Below are positions 1-13,200 of a stretch of 64,000 nucleotides of DNA, piece by piece. The DNA is from Lepidurus packardi (Eukaryota > Arthropoda > Branchiopoda > Notostraca > Triopsidae). Location of the stretch: NCBI GenBank assembly GCA_023053545.1, contig JAKZAN010000005.1, positions 7,192,001 through 7,256,000 of the forward strand, given 5' to 3'. Every line of letters begins with the position of its first letter. The first letter of the stretch is position 1. The notes beneath the pieces are model-generated. The model had not been told where the DNA came from. It saw nothing but the letters and a program-made list of their open reading frames with translations, and searched no databases. Made by a program: the position numbers and the translations under genes.

Positions 1-1271
1 CCGCCTTGATCGCATGCTTCTCCCGCCTTGGTGTAATGATGATTGGGTAAGACGAGAAACTTTTAATTCACTCTGCTCCTACGCGGCTTACTAGTAAGTC
101 GATTACGTAGTCGACTTCAAGTTGACTTGCAGCGCGTTTTGTTAGGACAACCGCGCTTTTCCATCAGGTAATCAACTTTCAATTAACTGTGTGGTAAGAT
201 AAAACTTTTAAGAAAACAAAGTAATAATTTTCAATAAACAAGAGTTTTGTATATCAACAAACTACGAATCAGTAGATTATTAATTCCGTGAAGTTTTAAT
301 TGTTATGAAGTAGGGATGACGTTGATATTTACTTACAAGCGGATCAGTTCGATGACCTATTTGTCTGTAACCATAGTCTCAACGCAACAGTTGGGTCCGA
401 TAAATGTATTGCCTTTTAAGTAAAAGCCAGTGATTGCAAAAGTGGGAAATTAGAGTGGTGCAAAGTATTTCATGCCCACAGCAAGACAAGTAATTTTGCA
501 ACTACGTTATTATGCAAAAGACTGTTATTACAATATGTCCAAAAGTGACAATGATGTGTGACCTGCTATCGGATCTAAACAAGAAGTTGTACTACCACGC
601 TCATGTTGGTCACAGCCATGTACCCTTATAGAGAAGCTACCTCATTTGCATAGTAGCGCCAAGTCGCATGAATAAGAACGCAGAAAAACACGTTCAAGCC
701 GCCCAAGTAGTTGACTTCATTGCTGGCTTTTGATTTGGGCTCACAAGTCAGCTTCCAAGCGCTCCTCCCCCTTTTCTGCTTTAGGGGGCCGCGGAAGTCC
801 CGCCCAGCTTGATGGTCCTCTGGTCCTGGCGGTGTCTGCCGGCAGCATGAATGGTTTTCGTTTTAGTTTGGATCAGTTCGGGGCTTTGATAAGTGCGTGA
901 TCACCGAAGTGGTGCGGAGGGCTTCTCTTGCATAAGGAAAACAAGTTCAACAAACATTTGGAAACTTTCATTGGTTCGCTAAATATTTTCGTGTTGTGCA
1001 TCTTTAGTTTGAGTCGGGGTCTTCTTCATGTGCATTGCAAAATAACTAGTACTGAACCATTTACTCGTTATTTTGACTGGTTTGGTGATTTACCAGACGT
1101 GCTTCGATTTGCCTGTGACTTGGGCTGTTACTGTAATTCCCCAGTTGCAAGGATTTTCGACCAATAACAATCTTCCCAACTCGCGAGCCCTAATCGGCTG
1201 TTGACGTAAAGCTAGTTCGCTTCCTTTCGAAAATTCGTGTCAAAAACCGTGAGCCCGTGCCTTGTTACGGC
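1..1271. other. 5' flank and presumed 5' UTR of retn
   Basis: No convincing coding sequence is visible. A 79-codon open frame at 928-1167 begins with TTG, not ATG, and resembles nothing. The segment ends at the putative retn start codon and presumably holds the promoter and untranslated leader. No TATA box or initiator could be assigned with confidence. Confidence 0.5.
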
Positions 1272-4200
1272 ATGGATCCTCACCAGGAAGACTTGGAAGG
1301 CTCCATGGTAAGTCTCTCAAATTCTTCGCTTCCCCCCATCTTCAGCGGTTTTATAGCTGCCCACATTTAGTTCATCTGAGTACTATTTAGCAATCGAAAT
1401 TCCCTACCTCCGGATGTCGGATGTGGCGGTATGCTTCTCTAAAAGTCAAAGTTTCCCGACTTGTTAATTCTAAGAAATCGAAAGCCAACAGTCCTCACAC
1501 ATTGTATTCTACTCCCAAGAGAGCGGAAGAGAAAGAAAGAAAAATAAAGAGATGGACAAAGATTTAAAAAAAGGTTATTTACGGCTTAATGAGGTAGCGA
1601 AAGCAAGCGAAAGTAAACATGACTTAAAACATTCTCTCATTAATTCATAATTAGTTAATTATAGTCCTTGCGATTAGCCAAACGTTGCTTGACGTCGTAT
1701 GGGGAATGAAAGCTCGAAAGTAAGTGAGGGGAGTTGAATAAGTTGAATAGAGGGGCCTTAGTGCCACACTTATTTATACAAGACTTGTTTAGTTGTTATG
1801 CCCGTCGAAAATCTTACGAGTGAGGATAGCAGAAGGTCCAATAGCAAGTCTAATAAGTAAACAGGCTCGGCTTATCAGTCAACGGGGTGTTGGCCCATAT
1901 ATCCTGGCGGAATTTGCAACGCTTGTTTGCCAAAAGGGCGCCACCCCGATCACGGCTTCCACCCTCACACTCATTTAAAGCATTTCTCGCCATTTCCTTT
2001 TTCAGCAGGGAAAAAACATACCAAACTATGTAAAAGGAGTGCCTTGTGTGAGCTTTGGAATTTTTATCAAGAACGGTGGCCTCCCCACACAAACTGCGCT
2101 ATACTTTTGCTACTTGGAACGTACTAGATGGGTTTTGGGGGGGTTTGGAGGGTTTTGAATATCGAGTTCGGGGAAATTGAGGGGTGGTTTAATTCCTAGC
2201 AAACAAAAGGTAGTCCGATTTTAAATGGTGAACCTTTTTCATTCCTACGAGGGATCTATGCACTGGCCGCAAACGGAAAAACCGAATGAGAAAGGAAACT
2301 CCTCCCTTTTTCGATATGGACCCAAAAAGGGGGTTCTTTATCTTGAGAAATGGGGGGGTGGGCAGGAAAGGGTAGAATTTTTTGCTGGGTCTATGCTAAT
2401 CGACACCCAGCAGTACAAATCGTGAAGGATTGTTGGGTTGTGGGGCACTTTTTGGTTTTCTTCTTCTTCCCATTTTTGATATTCGAATTCCTCCCTAGCC
2501 CTCCCTTCCTGGTGGTTAGGGAAGTCAAGAAACGATGCAGATTGAGGGTTAGAAATAGGGCGAATTCACTTTACGAGGCGGAAAAACTTGCCAAGGTTCC
2601 ATCTTTTTTCAAATCGGTTCGGCTCTATATTCGCCCTTTTAACCCTTTCCCAGTGCGACGGGGTGGAAGGGGAAGGCAGGGGGTTGGAATTGCGATAGGA
2701 AAGGGTTAATGTAATCAAATTTCCTGGGGGCTGTTGCAAGTCTAAAAACACAGCGTACACTGGAGTTGCCAACCTTGTCACGAGTTGAGGGGATTTCAAC
2801 ACCGATTTTGTACCAACCGTTAGATCACTACTTATTTATTTGATTGTCATGCAATTGAAGTTCACTTTTAATGTATCAGAGCAAAGTAAAGTAAAATTAG
2901 AGCGATGGTTCTTGGTAGCGCATTGATTAGCTTGGGTAGGCAGGTCCTGGTCAAAATTCATGACAACTGTCATGGACACGTTTGGCCAGCTGAAGAAGAA
3001 AAAAGTCTCAAGGGGTCCTACGCCTAAAGTGTGCAAGCTGAGAACTTGTGTGGCCTTCTACCTTGTTTAGAAGTGAACCGCATTTGAGGTATTTGAGGGT
3101 TTAAGAAGGGAGATTTAGCTCGAAATCAGACATTTTTAGCTTGCAAATTGGAATCTGTTCGGACAAACTTAGTATTCTGGGGAAGCCTGATGGGCCTGAT
3201 TGACGTGCCATCAAGTTCTGAAGCTTTTTGGGTTTAGGGGGCCTGAACACAAGGGAGTTTTTAATTTGGACACCTCGATTTGAACATGATCAGATTTGCA
3301 TGCTAAAGGTATGACTCCACCAAAGCCACGGTCGTTGTTTCCGAGGTGTTGGTTAAAGTTCCTTTACTTGTGAGTTGGGCAAATCAAGTGTGACGACCGA
3401 TAAGCACGTGGGACATCTAAGAGCGAAAAGCGAGAGGCTCCTATATGGAATGCCTTGATTAGAATTCAACACTGAACTAACAAAGAATAGATCATTTGGC
3501 GTGAAATCAGGTGTCGTCTCTGTACTTTGTTTTGGTTAGGAAATTTATTCTAGACTTCTAGAAAAATAAACGTTAGCATAAGGCTTCTCCATTTTGGCAA
3601 GTTGTAGTTGCAGTTTTGCATTGCAGGTTTCCTATATTATTCTTGTGTCCAGTTTGAAGAGAGGGGAGCATGGATAGTGACCTTTGGGTGAAGTTGAAGT
3701 CCAAAACTTAGGGAATAGGAGGAGGAGGAAAGGAATTGGAAGGTTTTTACATTCTGCAGGGGTGATATTGCGTAAAATAAAAAGTTCAAGAAGGAAGGAA
3801 AAGGAGGGGGGTGTTCTTATTTTCGGGGTTCTGCGACTTGGTGTCGCCTTAAGATGGATGTAACTTCCTTGTCGGCAGAAATGGGGGGGCCTGCTTGGCT
3901 GTGTTTGCCCTGTAATCAGAGGCGAGTACGAACCGAGAGAACGAGAAACGCTGACCTTTTTTTTATAGTTGTGCTATTTTATTTTATTTTGGTCCGAGTT
4001 GCGTCTGTTTCTTCTTTCTAAATCATTTAGATTTCCCGCATTTCGTAAAGTTAATTTCCCTTATTTTCGTAAGTTCGGTCATTGTTTACGGACACGAATT
4101 TGGGGTGAGGAAATGGAGAGAATTTTCAGGGAATTTTGATTAGGATAGCTGGAAAGCATGCAGGTGTTTATTGACGTAAGCATAGAGGTATAGTGGATGT

Positions 4201-7200
4201 ATGTGTTTGTCCCGGTGCGACAAGTGTGAGGATTTCCTTTCCCCGACGTTTTGCGGCAGAATGTGTAGGCTGGGTGATGACAATGGGCCGTGGTTGACTT
4301 AATGAGATGGTGGAAAATTTTCTTGTTGCATTAAACGGGCTCTAGCCAGTGCATGTCCGCCTTAATTCAATATTGACCTCCTCGATTCCGAGCGTTAGAG
4401 CGAAGCCCTATCGCGCCAAACAAGTTCTATACGGTTTTAAAATGGACTTTTCTTCTTCTTTCCCTTCGTTTTTGGTTATCCAAGTTTGCTTACCATCTGA
4501 CCTGTTAGGTTGTGCATCACCGGAAAGCCGGAGCATTCTGGAAATGACTTTCATTGTTGACTTACGCCTTGATTGTCTCTCCTCTTTCCTTTTGGCTTTC
4601 CTTTTGGCGCCTGTGAAAATTTCGTGTGCAGAAATATAATAAAATAAAATGGGAAAATGAAGTAGGCTTGAGCTTGAAGTAACTTTTCGGATACAAAAAA
4701 AATGAATATAAAAGAAATTAAAAAAATCCTGTGCAGAAATGTAATAAAAATAAAATGGGAAAATTAAGTAAGCTTGAGCGTTAAGTAACGAGGAAAGGGT
4801 ACAAAAGAAGTATACATAAAAGGGTGAATATAAAAGAAACCTTAGTAAAAAAAATTAAGAAATGTGTTTATTGTGGGGTTGATTGGATTACATGTCTTGA
4901 AGAAGGCACAACGGAAACCTTAGCATGTCCAGCTACTATCAAAATTTTCTTGTTCAATGGATTAAATTTCAAAATTGACTTATAGGACGTTATGATATAG
5001 ACTTGTGAAAAAGAAAAAAGGGGAAGTGAAGCCTTAATTTTAGTTTAATTGGCTTTGCACCGGGTTAGGAAATCTTGGAATTTTTCTTTTATTGGACTTG
5101 GGTCTGTTATATACGGGGGAGGGGCTCTTTTTTTGTTCTTCTTATTCCAAAGTTGGGACCCAAGGACAGTTTTTGATATCAGGCAAGAGAGCATACGATT
5201 ATTAAAAGCAGACACCTGAGGTCAAAGGTCGTTTATGGTTGGGGAAATATGAAAGAGAGAAAAGAGCACCATGGTGTGAGTTGCTCATGCCCTTTGATTT
5301 GCATATCCATAAGAAAAAGGTGCCTGTTATCGTGAGTAAAAAGGTGACTTGTAATGCACCACACAACGACAAATAGTTTTAGAAACGAAAGATTTTGACT
5401 GGGCGAAAAAAAATCGGCAGCGAAATAAAAAAAAAAGATGGCCCGTATGGAGTATGGAGATGAAGGATCGACAAAAAAGTAAGACGAGATTTGGGATGCT
5501 GATGGGCCCTTGATGGCTTGCTTATAGTCTACCTTTTCAGGTGGACTTTTTTTGGAGGGGGAAGGATTTGAGTTGGTAATGAAGGGTGTGGGTGGCACTT
5601 TCTGAGTTGTGCCCAGCTAGGAGAAATTTGTATAGGATTGATATAAAATTGTCTTAAGGTCTCCACGAGTTCGGTTTTCCTGGTTATGGGCGTGTGATTA
5701 GCATATCAAACTTATTGCAAAGACGCCCAACTGATGCCAAGAGTTGTGGTCGCTTATGCGTATGATCGGTATTTCGAGTTTGGGGCAGACTTTCTGGTCC
5801 AGAAAGACCCCCTGTATTGAACAATTTATCAATCGCCCGGGTCCGATTTGCCATTCAAACTTGTGGTGTTTCCTTGTCCTAAACGGTTATGATTCCTCTA
5901 CGATTCTCCACCCCTTTTGCTAGGAATTCGGTTCACAACACATTCTCGTTAAATTCAAATTCCGACTCAAGTTTTTAATCTTTTTCCAATTCCAAATATC
6001 TCTTTTCATAATTTTAATTCATTTTTTCAAGCAGTACTTTAAATGCTTCAGTTTCTAACAAACTAACAAGCGACATAATAGAAATTTGGTACGCAACAAG
6101 TTCTCTTTAACTTCAAATTCAAGTTTTCAATCTTTTTCCCATTCCAATTTTTTTTTTCATCATTTCAATTCATCTTTTCAAACAGTCTTTAAATGTTTGA
6201 GTTTGTAGCAAGTTAACTAGTAATCAAATTTTGCGTTGTCAGTTCTATCTTCTTTGGGACAAGAGTAAAAATGAAGGCGAAAAAGGGTTAAGAGTGTTTT
6301 TTTTATTTTATAGGGCTTGTTTACAAGGTGCGACTGAGGTTGTTTGGGGCTGAAAGAGATGTCAGGTACCCCCTTAAAAAAGGAAGTTGAGTTGACAGTG
6401 ACAGAAAGTCGGAGGAAGAACTAGTTTTTGAATTCGATTTCCAGACTTTTTTTTAGTTGGATGGTGGTAGAGGACAATTAGGCAAATGTGAGTGGAGAAG
6501 AAGAAAGGGAGTAAAAACTGACTAGAGGTTCTTCGTATCATAGTTGTTGGTATTGTTGAGTGTGAATGTCGGACTCTTGTTGGGGATCCCTTTTGGATGT
6601 TGATTCGTGAGTGTATCTGTGTGTTATCTGTGTATGGCCCCCACAAGAGTGGCTCGGTGTGGCGCCCCCTGCCAGGGGTTAACTTGGAAGGCCAAAGCCC
6701 TCCTACCTGAGCTCTGTCTCATTTCTCACCCTGATCGTTCTCCCCACCTTGCTTTGGATGCGGCCAAAAGGAGGGAGCCCCGCATTGCATGTCATTTGCA
6801 TATGAAGAATTTACAATGAAAAAGAGTGTTTGGCTCTGTTTACCTTTCAGGCTTCTTTTTCTCTTTTTTCCTTTGTGATCCTAGATGCTTAAGTACTGAG
6901 ACATGCAATACCTTCCAAAAAATTAGGACCAAAAAAAAATGCCCATTTTTTTTTTAAAAAAACTTTGGAACTCCTAATATGTTTTTGCGGGGGTGTTTTA
7001 ACAGATTCAAAACTTCAAAACGGAAAAAAAGTTCGTAAGCTCGCTTTCATTTGACAAGCTATTGTGACGGGGATTTAGATTAGAACAGTTAGGGAGGATG
7101 GTAAAGCAATGTTGCCCTTTTTTTAATATTTCCTTGGGTTCTTTTTATGAAAACGCGTTGAGAGTCAAGAGGCACAGAGAGGCCTCCTATTGCTGCACGG

Positions 7201-10200
7201 TCAGGGGCCTTCTGTATGGGCAGAGACGTTGATAAAGTGCAACAATAGGCGCGGGAGACCCATCTTGGGAGCAATTTGTCCGGAGCTTTTATGCTCATGG
7301 ACTCCTTCATTGGTATTTGCCGGGGGTTTTATAGTTTGTTGTTTGTTATCTATCGATGGCATGAAAAATGACTGCGTTTTTTCTTCATTTTTTTATTTTT
7401 TACTTTTGCTTTCCTCCCCTTCGTTGAATGGCAATTGGGGGGCGTGTGAGCAGCCTCGATTACGCATCCTCAACAATGAAAATGATGGAGTGCGTGTTGT
7501 AAGGCTTCTTGAATAGCTACCATGGCAACGTATCGTGATTGGAGCTTGTGGATCGCTTTTTTATATAGAAGTGAATGGGATTCTGCGCCCTTTGTTGGGA
7601 TACCAAACGTCATGAGCGAAAGATATTCTTACCGAGGATTTCTGGATAATAGCTGCAGCGCGAGTCAGGTCATTAAAACGTGGTGGGAGGGGGCTAAATT
7701 TGGACTTCAACTGGTCTAAGTTGGTCCTCCGTTGACATTTTACCCTCTTTTACCCTCCTTCTTCATCCTCACAGTTGAAATAATAAGACAATAGTCTGAC
7801 CCAACTTTTTGAAATTATTTTTTAGGTTTATCGTGCATTGACTCCGCGTTTTGTAATGTACATAAATGTTTGCGGTGCTTTGGATCACTTCCTATTTGAC
7901 TCCTTAAACAATTAGTTTGAAGGAAAGGTTTCCGTTATTGGCGTGGGGAAATCTTGGTTTGTCAGATACATACATCAGGTTCAATGAATTTCTGAGAGGA
8001 TGGTTTTCGGGGGAAAGGGAAAATTCGGTTGGTGTTACTTGTCACAAAAATCCGTCACTTCCGTCCATTAAACCGATGTGTGGCAGCATACTTAATTTTC
8101 CGTTTCCATTAGTGCAAAATCGCTCGAGCGTATCAAAACTGGGTAACTTTAATGAATGCAGAGTACTTGGAAATCCATTTTTCAGTTTCGGTTTCAATTT
8201 CCCAAGTTATAAAAGTCAAAATCCGCAGCACAATACTTCATATGCGGCGAAATCTGGAGGCCAGATCAGTTGCACAGAAGAAAAGCCCATCCACAGCTAC
8301 TTTATATATACATATATATTTCGCTGCGAGTCTGGGGACCTGAATAGCAGAGTTAACGGAAGAAATTTCTGACGGAGATTAATGAGATTGGTGGGAGGAG
8401 TAGCAGAGATATCAATTTGAATGATTCGTCTTCTTGGCTGCGACTCGGATTTTTCAGATCCATGCCGCGTGGGTTCCAGAGGGAGGGGGAGAACAAGGAA
8501 GGGACAAGCAGGGTGTATATATCAAGACTACACACACTTTGTAAGGAGTTCCGAAAGAGTGTTTACGATCTATATCTGATTTTCTTGTATTTCCAAAAAA
8601 GAAAAGAAAAAAGAGGTAAAGTGCAACTTGCGCACAGGCACAGGTTTATTTATATCAGAAGAATGATTGTCTTTTGGTGGACGCGGACATGGAAGAGAAT
8701 CATTCCTCATGACTTCACCTGTGAATGTATGTGGCATTACATAGACACACACAAGGGCAGGGTAGCCGGAGTATAATTAAAAATAGCGGGTTGATAGATC
8801 TATAATTAAAGTCGCGCAGCTGTCCTGCGCTCAGGCGACACGTGCTTTTTTGGGTTTCCGCTCATAGAATCAACATTATTCACCCGTAAGCACGGATCAT
8901 TTTTAGCAGGGACCTCGGAGTGAAGAAAAAAATGGGAAAGAAAATAGGGAAAAAATTTCTCATCAACTTAATGACGTTTTAATGACTCACGTGTGCCGCA
9001 TTTCTGTACACATGGTGAAGAGGGTGCAAGTCTTGCGTTTCTTGACAATGACGTTGAGATACAAGAAGGGGAGAAGGAAGCTTGATTAGCTTTTTTGCTA
9101 TTTTGGTCGTTTTTTTATTGTCTGCCAGCGCCAAATACCATCGCTCTATGGTAATGGCAATGGCGTTACCACCTTGGCAATCATCCCAATGACGCCAACA
9201 TGCATCACACACAGACACACATTCAAACTCACACACACATACACACAAGTCCTTTGAAGCCTTTTTTTCGGGTGCCACCCCATTGCCCGAAATGACAACC
9301 GCATACCGTATCTCGGCGAAAAGAAAATAAACGTTGCTCTTGCGGGTTTTGGCTATGCAAAACTTTTTTTTTAAAAAAGGAGGAGAGTAATTTACAAATA
9401 CAATGCCTGCCTATAGTGTTCTTTACTTTTTTGAGTGGTTTGGAATCTCGCGAGGTATTCCCGGATGTTTCTCCTGAAGGCGAGACCAATTAAAGGCTTC
9501 GACTTTTCTTTTTTATGCTTTCGTTCAACTATGCTAACTCGCAACTGTGCTAACTTTCTTTTCCTTTTTCATTTCTCCATCATTTCTCCCTTTTCATTAT
9601 TGCAGCGTGCTTAACCGTCTTGTCAAACCCCCCGAGTTCGCTAAATCGTTTTGAAATGGATGACAGACGAGTTATAAACGAAGAAAATTTAGTTTCGGAA
9701 GTTATTAATGAGTCTTTTCTGGACGCTTATCGAATTCTATTGGAAGTCTAATCAAGTTTCGTGCAGAGAAAATGGCGAAGGAAGCTGGCAATTGTCGGTC
9801 TGCGTCGACATCGTGTGCATGATTTGAAGCTCATTAAAAGGTTTCATGGGGTCCGTCATATCAAACTATACAGACTCAATCTTAAATTGTCGACTTATTT
9901 TCCATTCTAGAACGATTTTCAATTTATTAAAACTGTGACTGTGGTTGAAACTGTGACTGCTATTTTATCGTTCCGGAAAAGCCTTTTTTTGTCCTCCAAG
10001 ATCCGATACGTCTGGTGAAAAGTCTTCGTGTTCTGTGACAATCTAAAAGCTCCCGTATACCTTAGCTCGGTATAGACGGTAGCAGCCTTACGTTACTGAC
10101 TTATTTTAATTTTAGAGTGATTTTCAATGTATTCCAGGGTTGGAACTTTGACTGTTATTTCGGCGTTTTGGAAAAGGTCTTTTTGTCATCCAAGATTCGA

Positions 10201-13200
10201 TACGCCTAGTGAAAAGTCTTCGAGTTCTGTGACAATCTCAAGTTACTGATTTATTCTATATTTTAGAGTGATTTTCAATCTATTAAACGGGTTGAAACTT
10301 TGACTGTTATTTTCTTATTTTATAAAAGTCTTTTTGTACTCAAAGATCTGATACGCGTAGTTAGAAGTCTTCCGAGTTATGTTATCCCAAGCTAAAGTCA
10401 GACTTGAGTTGGTATGTGTTCTTATGAGAAACTTCTTTTGCCTATCCTGCCTTCGTTTGTTTGGAAAAGAGCGTCAAAGAAGAGCACATCACCTCTCGCG
10501 CCGAACAATCTTCATCAGCAGCAGCAATGAAGAGTGGTGTTGACATGGGCGTGAGGCCCAAGAATCTGAAGGTCTTACGTGGAGTGTGTTTTGGCAATGC
10601 CTCGTCATTGTCACATTGTTGTGCTGAGCATCTCAGAGAATTATCTTGTTCCATCTTTCAGACCGTAATTCAATTTCAAATGGCTTGCAGTAGCTAAACA
10701 CAATCTTATAACAAAGTCTCTCTCTCTCCATCACTTTAGGCTCTTTTGCTCTCCCAGTGAGAGGAAGAGGAAAGCAAAACCTGTTTTCAAGACATATAAT
10801 CCCCCCCCCCCCCTCCCCAAAGAAAAAAAAGTCGAGGGTTTTATGGGCTCTACGTTTTGTTGTCTTATTTGGGTGTGTGTACACCTGAGTTTGACAAAAA
10901 CTGCAAATAACCTCCTGGCGATGATTAATTAATAACTTTTTTATGTCGTTTTTTCTTACTAGTCGGAAGGCGAGGGCAGCGACAACGATATGGTGGGGGA
11001 TAATGGAGATTATCACGATGCGGCTGATGTTCTTGGGAATCGGTACAAAACGCAGGTAACAAAATAAAAAAAAAAATTATATAAAAATAAATAAAGTAAA
11101 GCAAAAAGAAGTGCGCTTACTGCATTTAGATGTATAATTTGGGGGGATCATTCGTAAACGCAAACGAGTTGATAATGATAGTTATACCCGCTCCCCGTGC
11201 GAATGTTTAATGACAGGAAGAGCTTATTTGCATACAAAGCATTTGAGCGTGCGACCATTTTATTATTCTTGGCTGGGTTAAGTCTTGGACTCTTAGATAT
11301 TACGATTATTATCATGACGTTAAAAAAAGTTTTTTTTTTTTTTAAATACTCGAGATCCATAAAAGAGGAAGTCGTAAACTGGGGTAGCAATGGAAGATAA
11401 TGGGTGATGATTAATGTATAATCGTAGGTAAAGTTATTATTCAGTTTTCGGGGCACCGCGAATTGTCTTTCTTTTTAAAAAAAAATCTTACCGACTTTTG
11501 GGATGTCAGCGCATATTTGGGGGTTCCAACAAGTTATGGAGGAGTTTCGGGGTTGGCTCTTTGGTGTTGTTGCGCTTTTTTGGGGTATTTTTGTGCAACC
11601 ACAAATGGCGTCTAACGAGACGGGCTAATTACTAAGTTGGCGGGGCTTTGGCTCGGCAGTTTTATGTCGACGGTTTTTCAGAGAGCAGAGATCTATGCAT
11701 AATGTCATGATGGGAGTTGTTATAAAGGACCTTGATATTGCAACTGTCGTGGGTTTCTGCAACCGAGCCGTAAACCCGCCAACCAGAAGCACTCGCATAG
11801 ACACTTGAGCTTTTCTCAGAACTTAAAATGAAAAAATAATAGTCTCAGGAAAAGCCAAACCTGCCATTATAGCTCATTAATATGCACCAGCTAGGAACGA
11901 AATGTTTGTTTTGCGCTGGCTTCTTCTTTCGAAGCCCAAAGGAAAAAAAAACTAAAAAAAAGGTTTTCTTACAAAAGATTTTTATTTCAAATGGTTGGGT
12001 TCTTAACGGGATTGGAGATACAAAGAATAGCAGCAAATTAATGCGGCCGTATGGTAGTCTAATTTTAGGGATTTATTCCGTATTATTCGCTAGGCGAAGG
12101 CAACGTTATCACTCTTGAAAAACCGAGCAATATCTCAGCCAACGTGTTCTGGACTGACTTGGGTTTCCTTTTTACCCAGGTTTTCGGGAGTCACAACAGC
12201 TGACCTGTGAATCCTTGCGTTTTTTTTTCTTTTCTTTTTTTTTGTGGGGTGGAAAGAGAGGAGGGAGGGCTGACAAATGAGAGTGATAACGCGGCAGGTG
12301 AAAAACTGTCACTCGCCCTGTCTTTCTCGCATTTGGTCCAGCTTGAATTATGCGACCTGCAGGGCTGATCAACCTGTTGGGACACGCCACTTCACTCGGC
12401 GTGTGTTTTAGCTACCCAGAGCGCATTCACAGCCAAGAACATGTAGACAATTCCGGCAACGCGACACAAGGACTCCTCGACAAAAGGACGACGGTGCACA
12501 AGGACGAGGTTCCATACTGTTTCAATACCAACAGCATTTTAACAATATCAATAGTATTTCTTTCAATACCAATAGCATTTCGAGTAGGTTAAGTTAGGGT
12601 ATGTTTAGTTAGGTTAAGTTAGGTTAGGTTTTGGAACCGTAGTCCTTGTGTCGGATACATCGTCATCCTTTTGTCGACGAGTCCTTGTGTCTACGTCTCC
12701 AAATTCCTTCATTCTGTTCCAGATTTGGAATGTAAACAAAGAATTGGGGAAAAATTGAAGTAAAAGCCAACTTAGTCAAATAAATGCTGGTACAATTTAA
12801 TTACACAATACATAGCCAATGTCTTACTATTGTGTTGTTAATACATTACGTAACCGTTAAATTAACTCCCTTTAAATCAATTGTTCCACTAAGGAAAATC
12901 ACCAAGAAATTATAATCAACGCGTCATTCGAATATTTCGATTTGGGTTGTCCTTAGCTCAGTCTCCACATTACAACCTGTTTAATTTTCTAAAGAAAAAA
13001 AAAACTCTTATAACCGCAGAAATATTTCCAACTTAGGAAAAAACTCCGATTTGGCAAGAAGTTTACAATGCTTCCCGTGACATTCCTTGTAAAAACCACA
13101 TAGGGGAAAGTTGGTCATGAAACGGAAATTTCAGTTGGATTTCTTTTCTTAGATGTATTTGTTGCATATTTGATGATAAAACGGTTTGTCTTGTTTCCTT

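Larger units (their letters stand above)
1308..10962 (+). other. retn intron 1 (9.65 kb), no gene seen
   Basis: Bounded by ATG|GTAAGT and CTACTAG|TCGG. It contains scattered short open frames, most of which start with non-ATG codons and resemble no family. Recognisable content is a two-copy tandem duplication (4625-4840), another (5932-6230), a CA-rich stretch near 9200-9246, and a three-copy repeat (9892-10385). No RNA gene was recognised. Confidence 0.7.

Noticed and set aside
928..1167. 79-codon frame before retn, a possible uORF
   Set aside because: Opens with TTG and has no ATG, so it is unlikely to be translated.
7917..8372. 151-codon plus-strand frame in retn intron 1
   Set aside because: Begins with TTG, not ATG, and resembles no known protein.
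9200..9246. CA-rich microsatellite-like stretch
   Set aside because: Imperfect and short, without further structure, so ordinary simple sequence.
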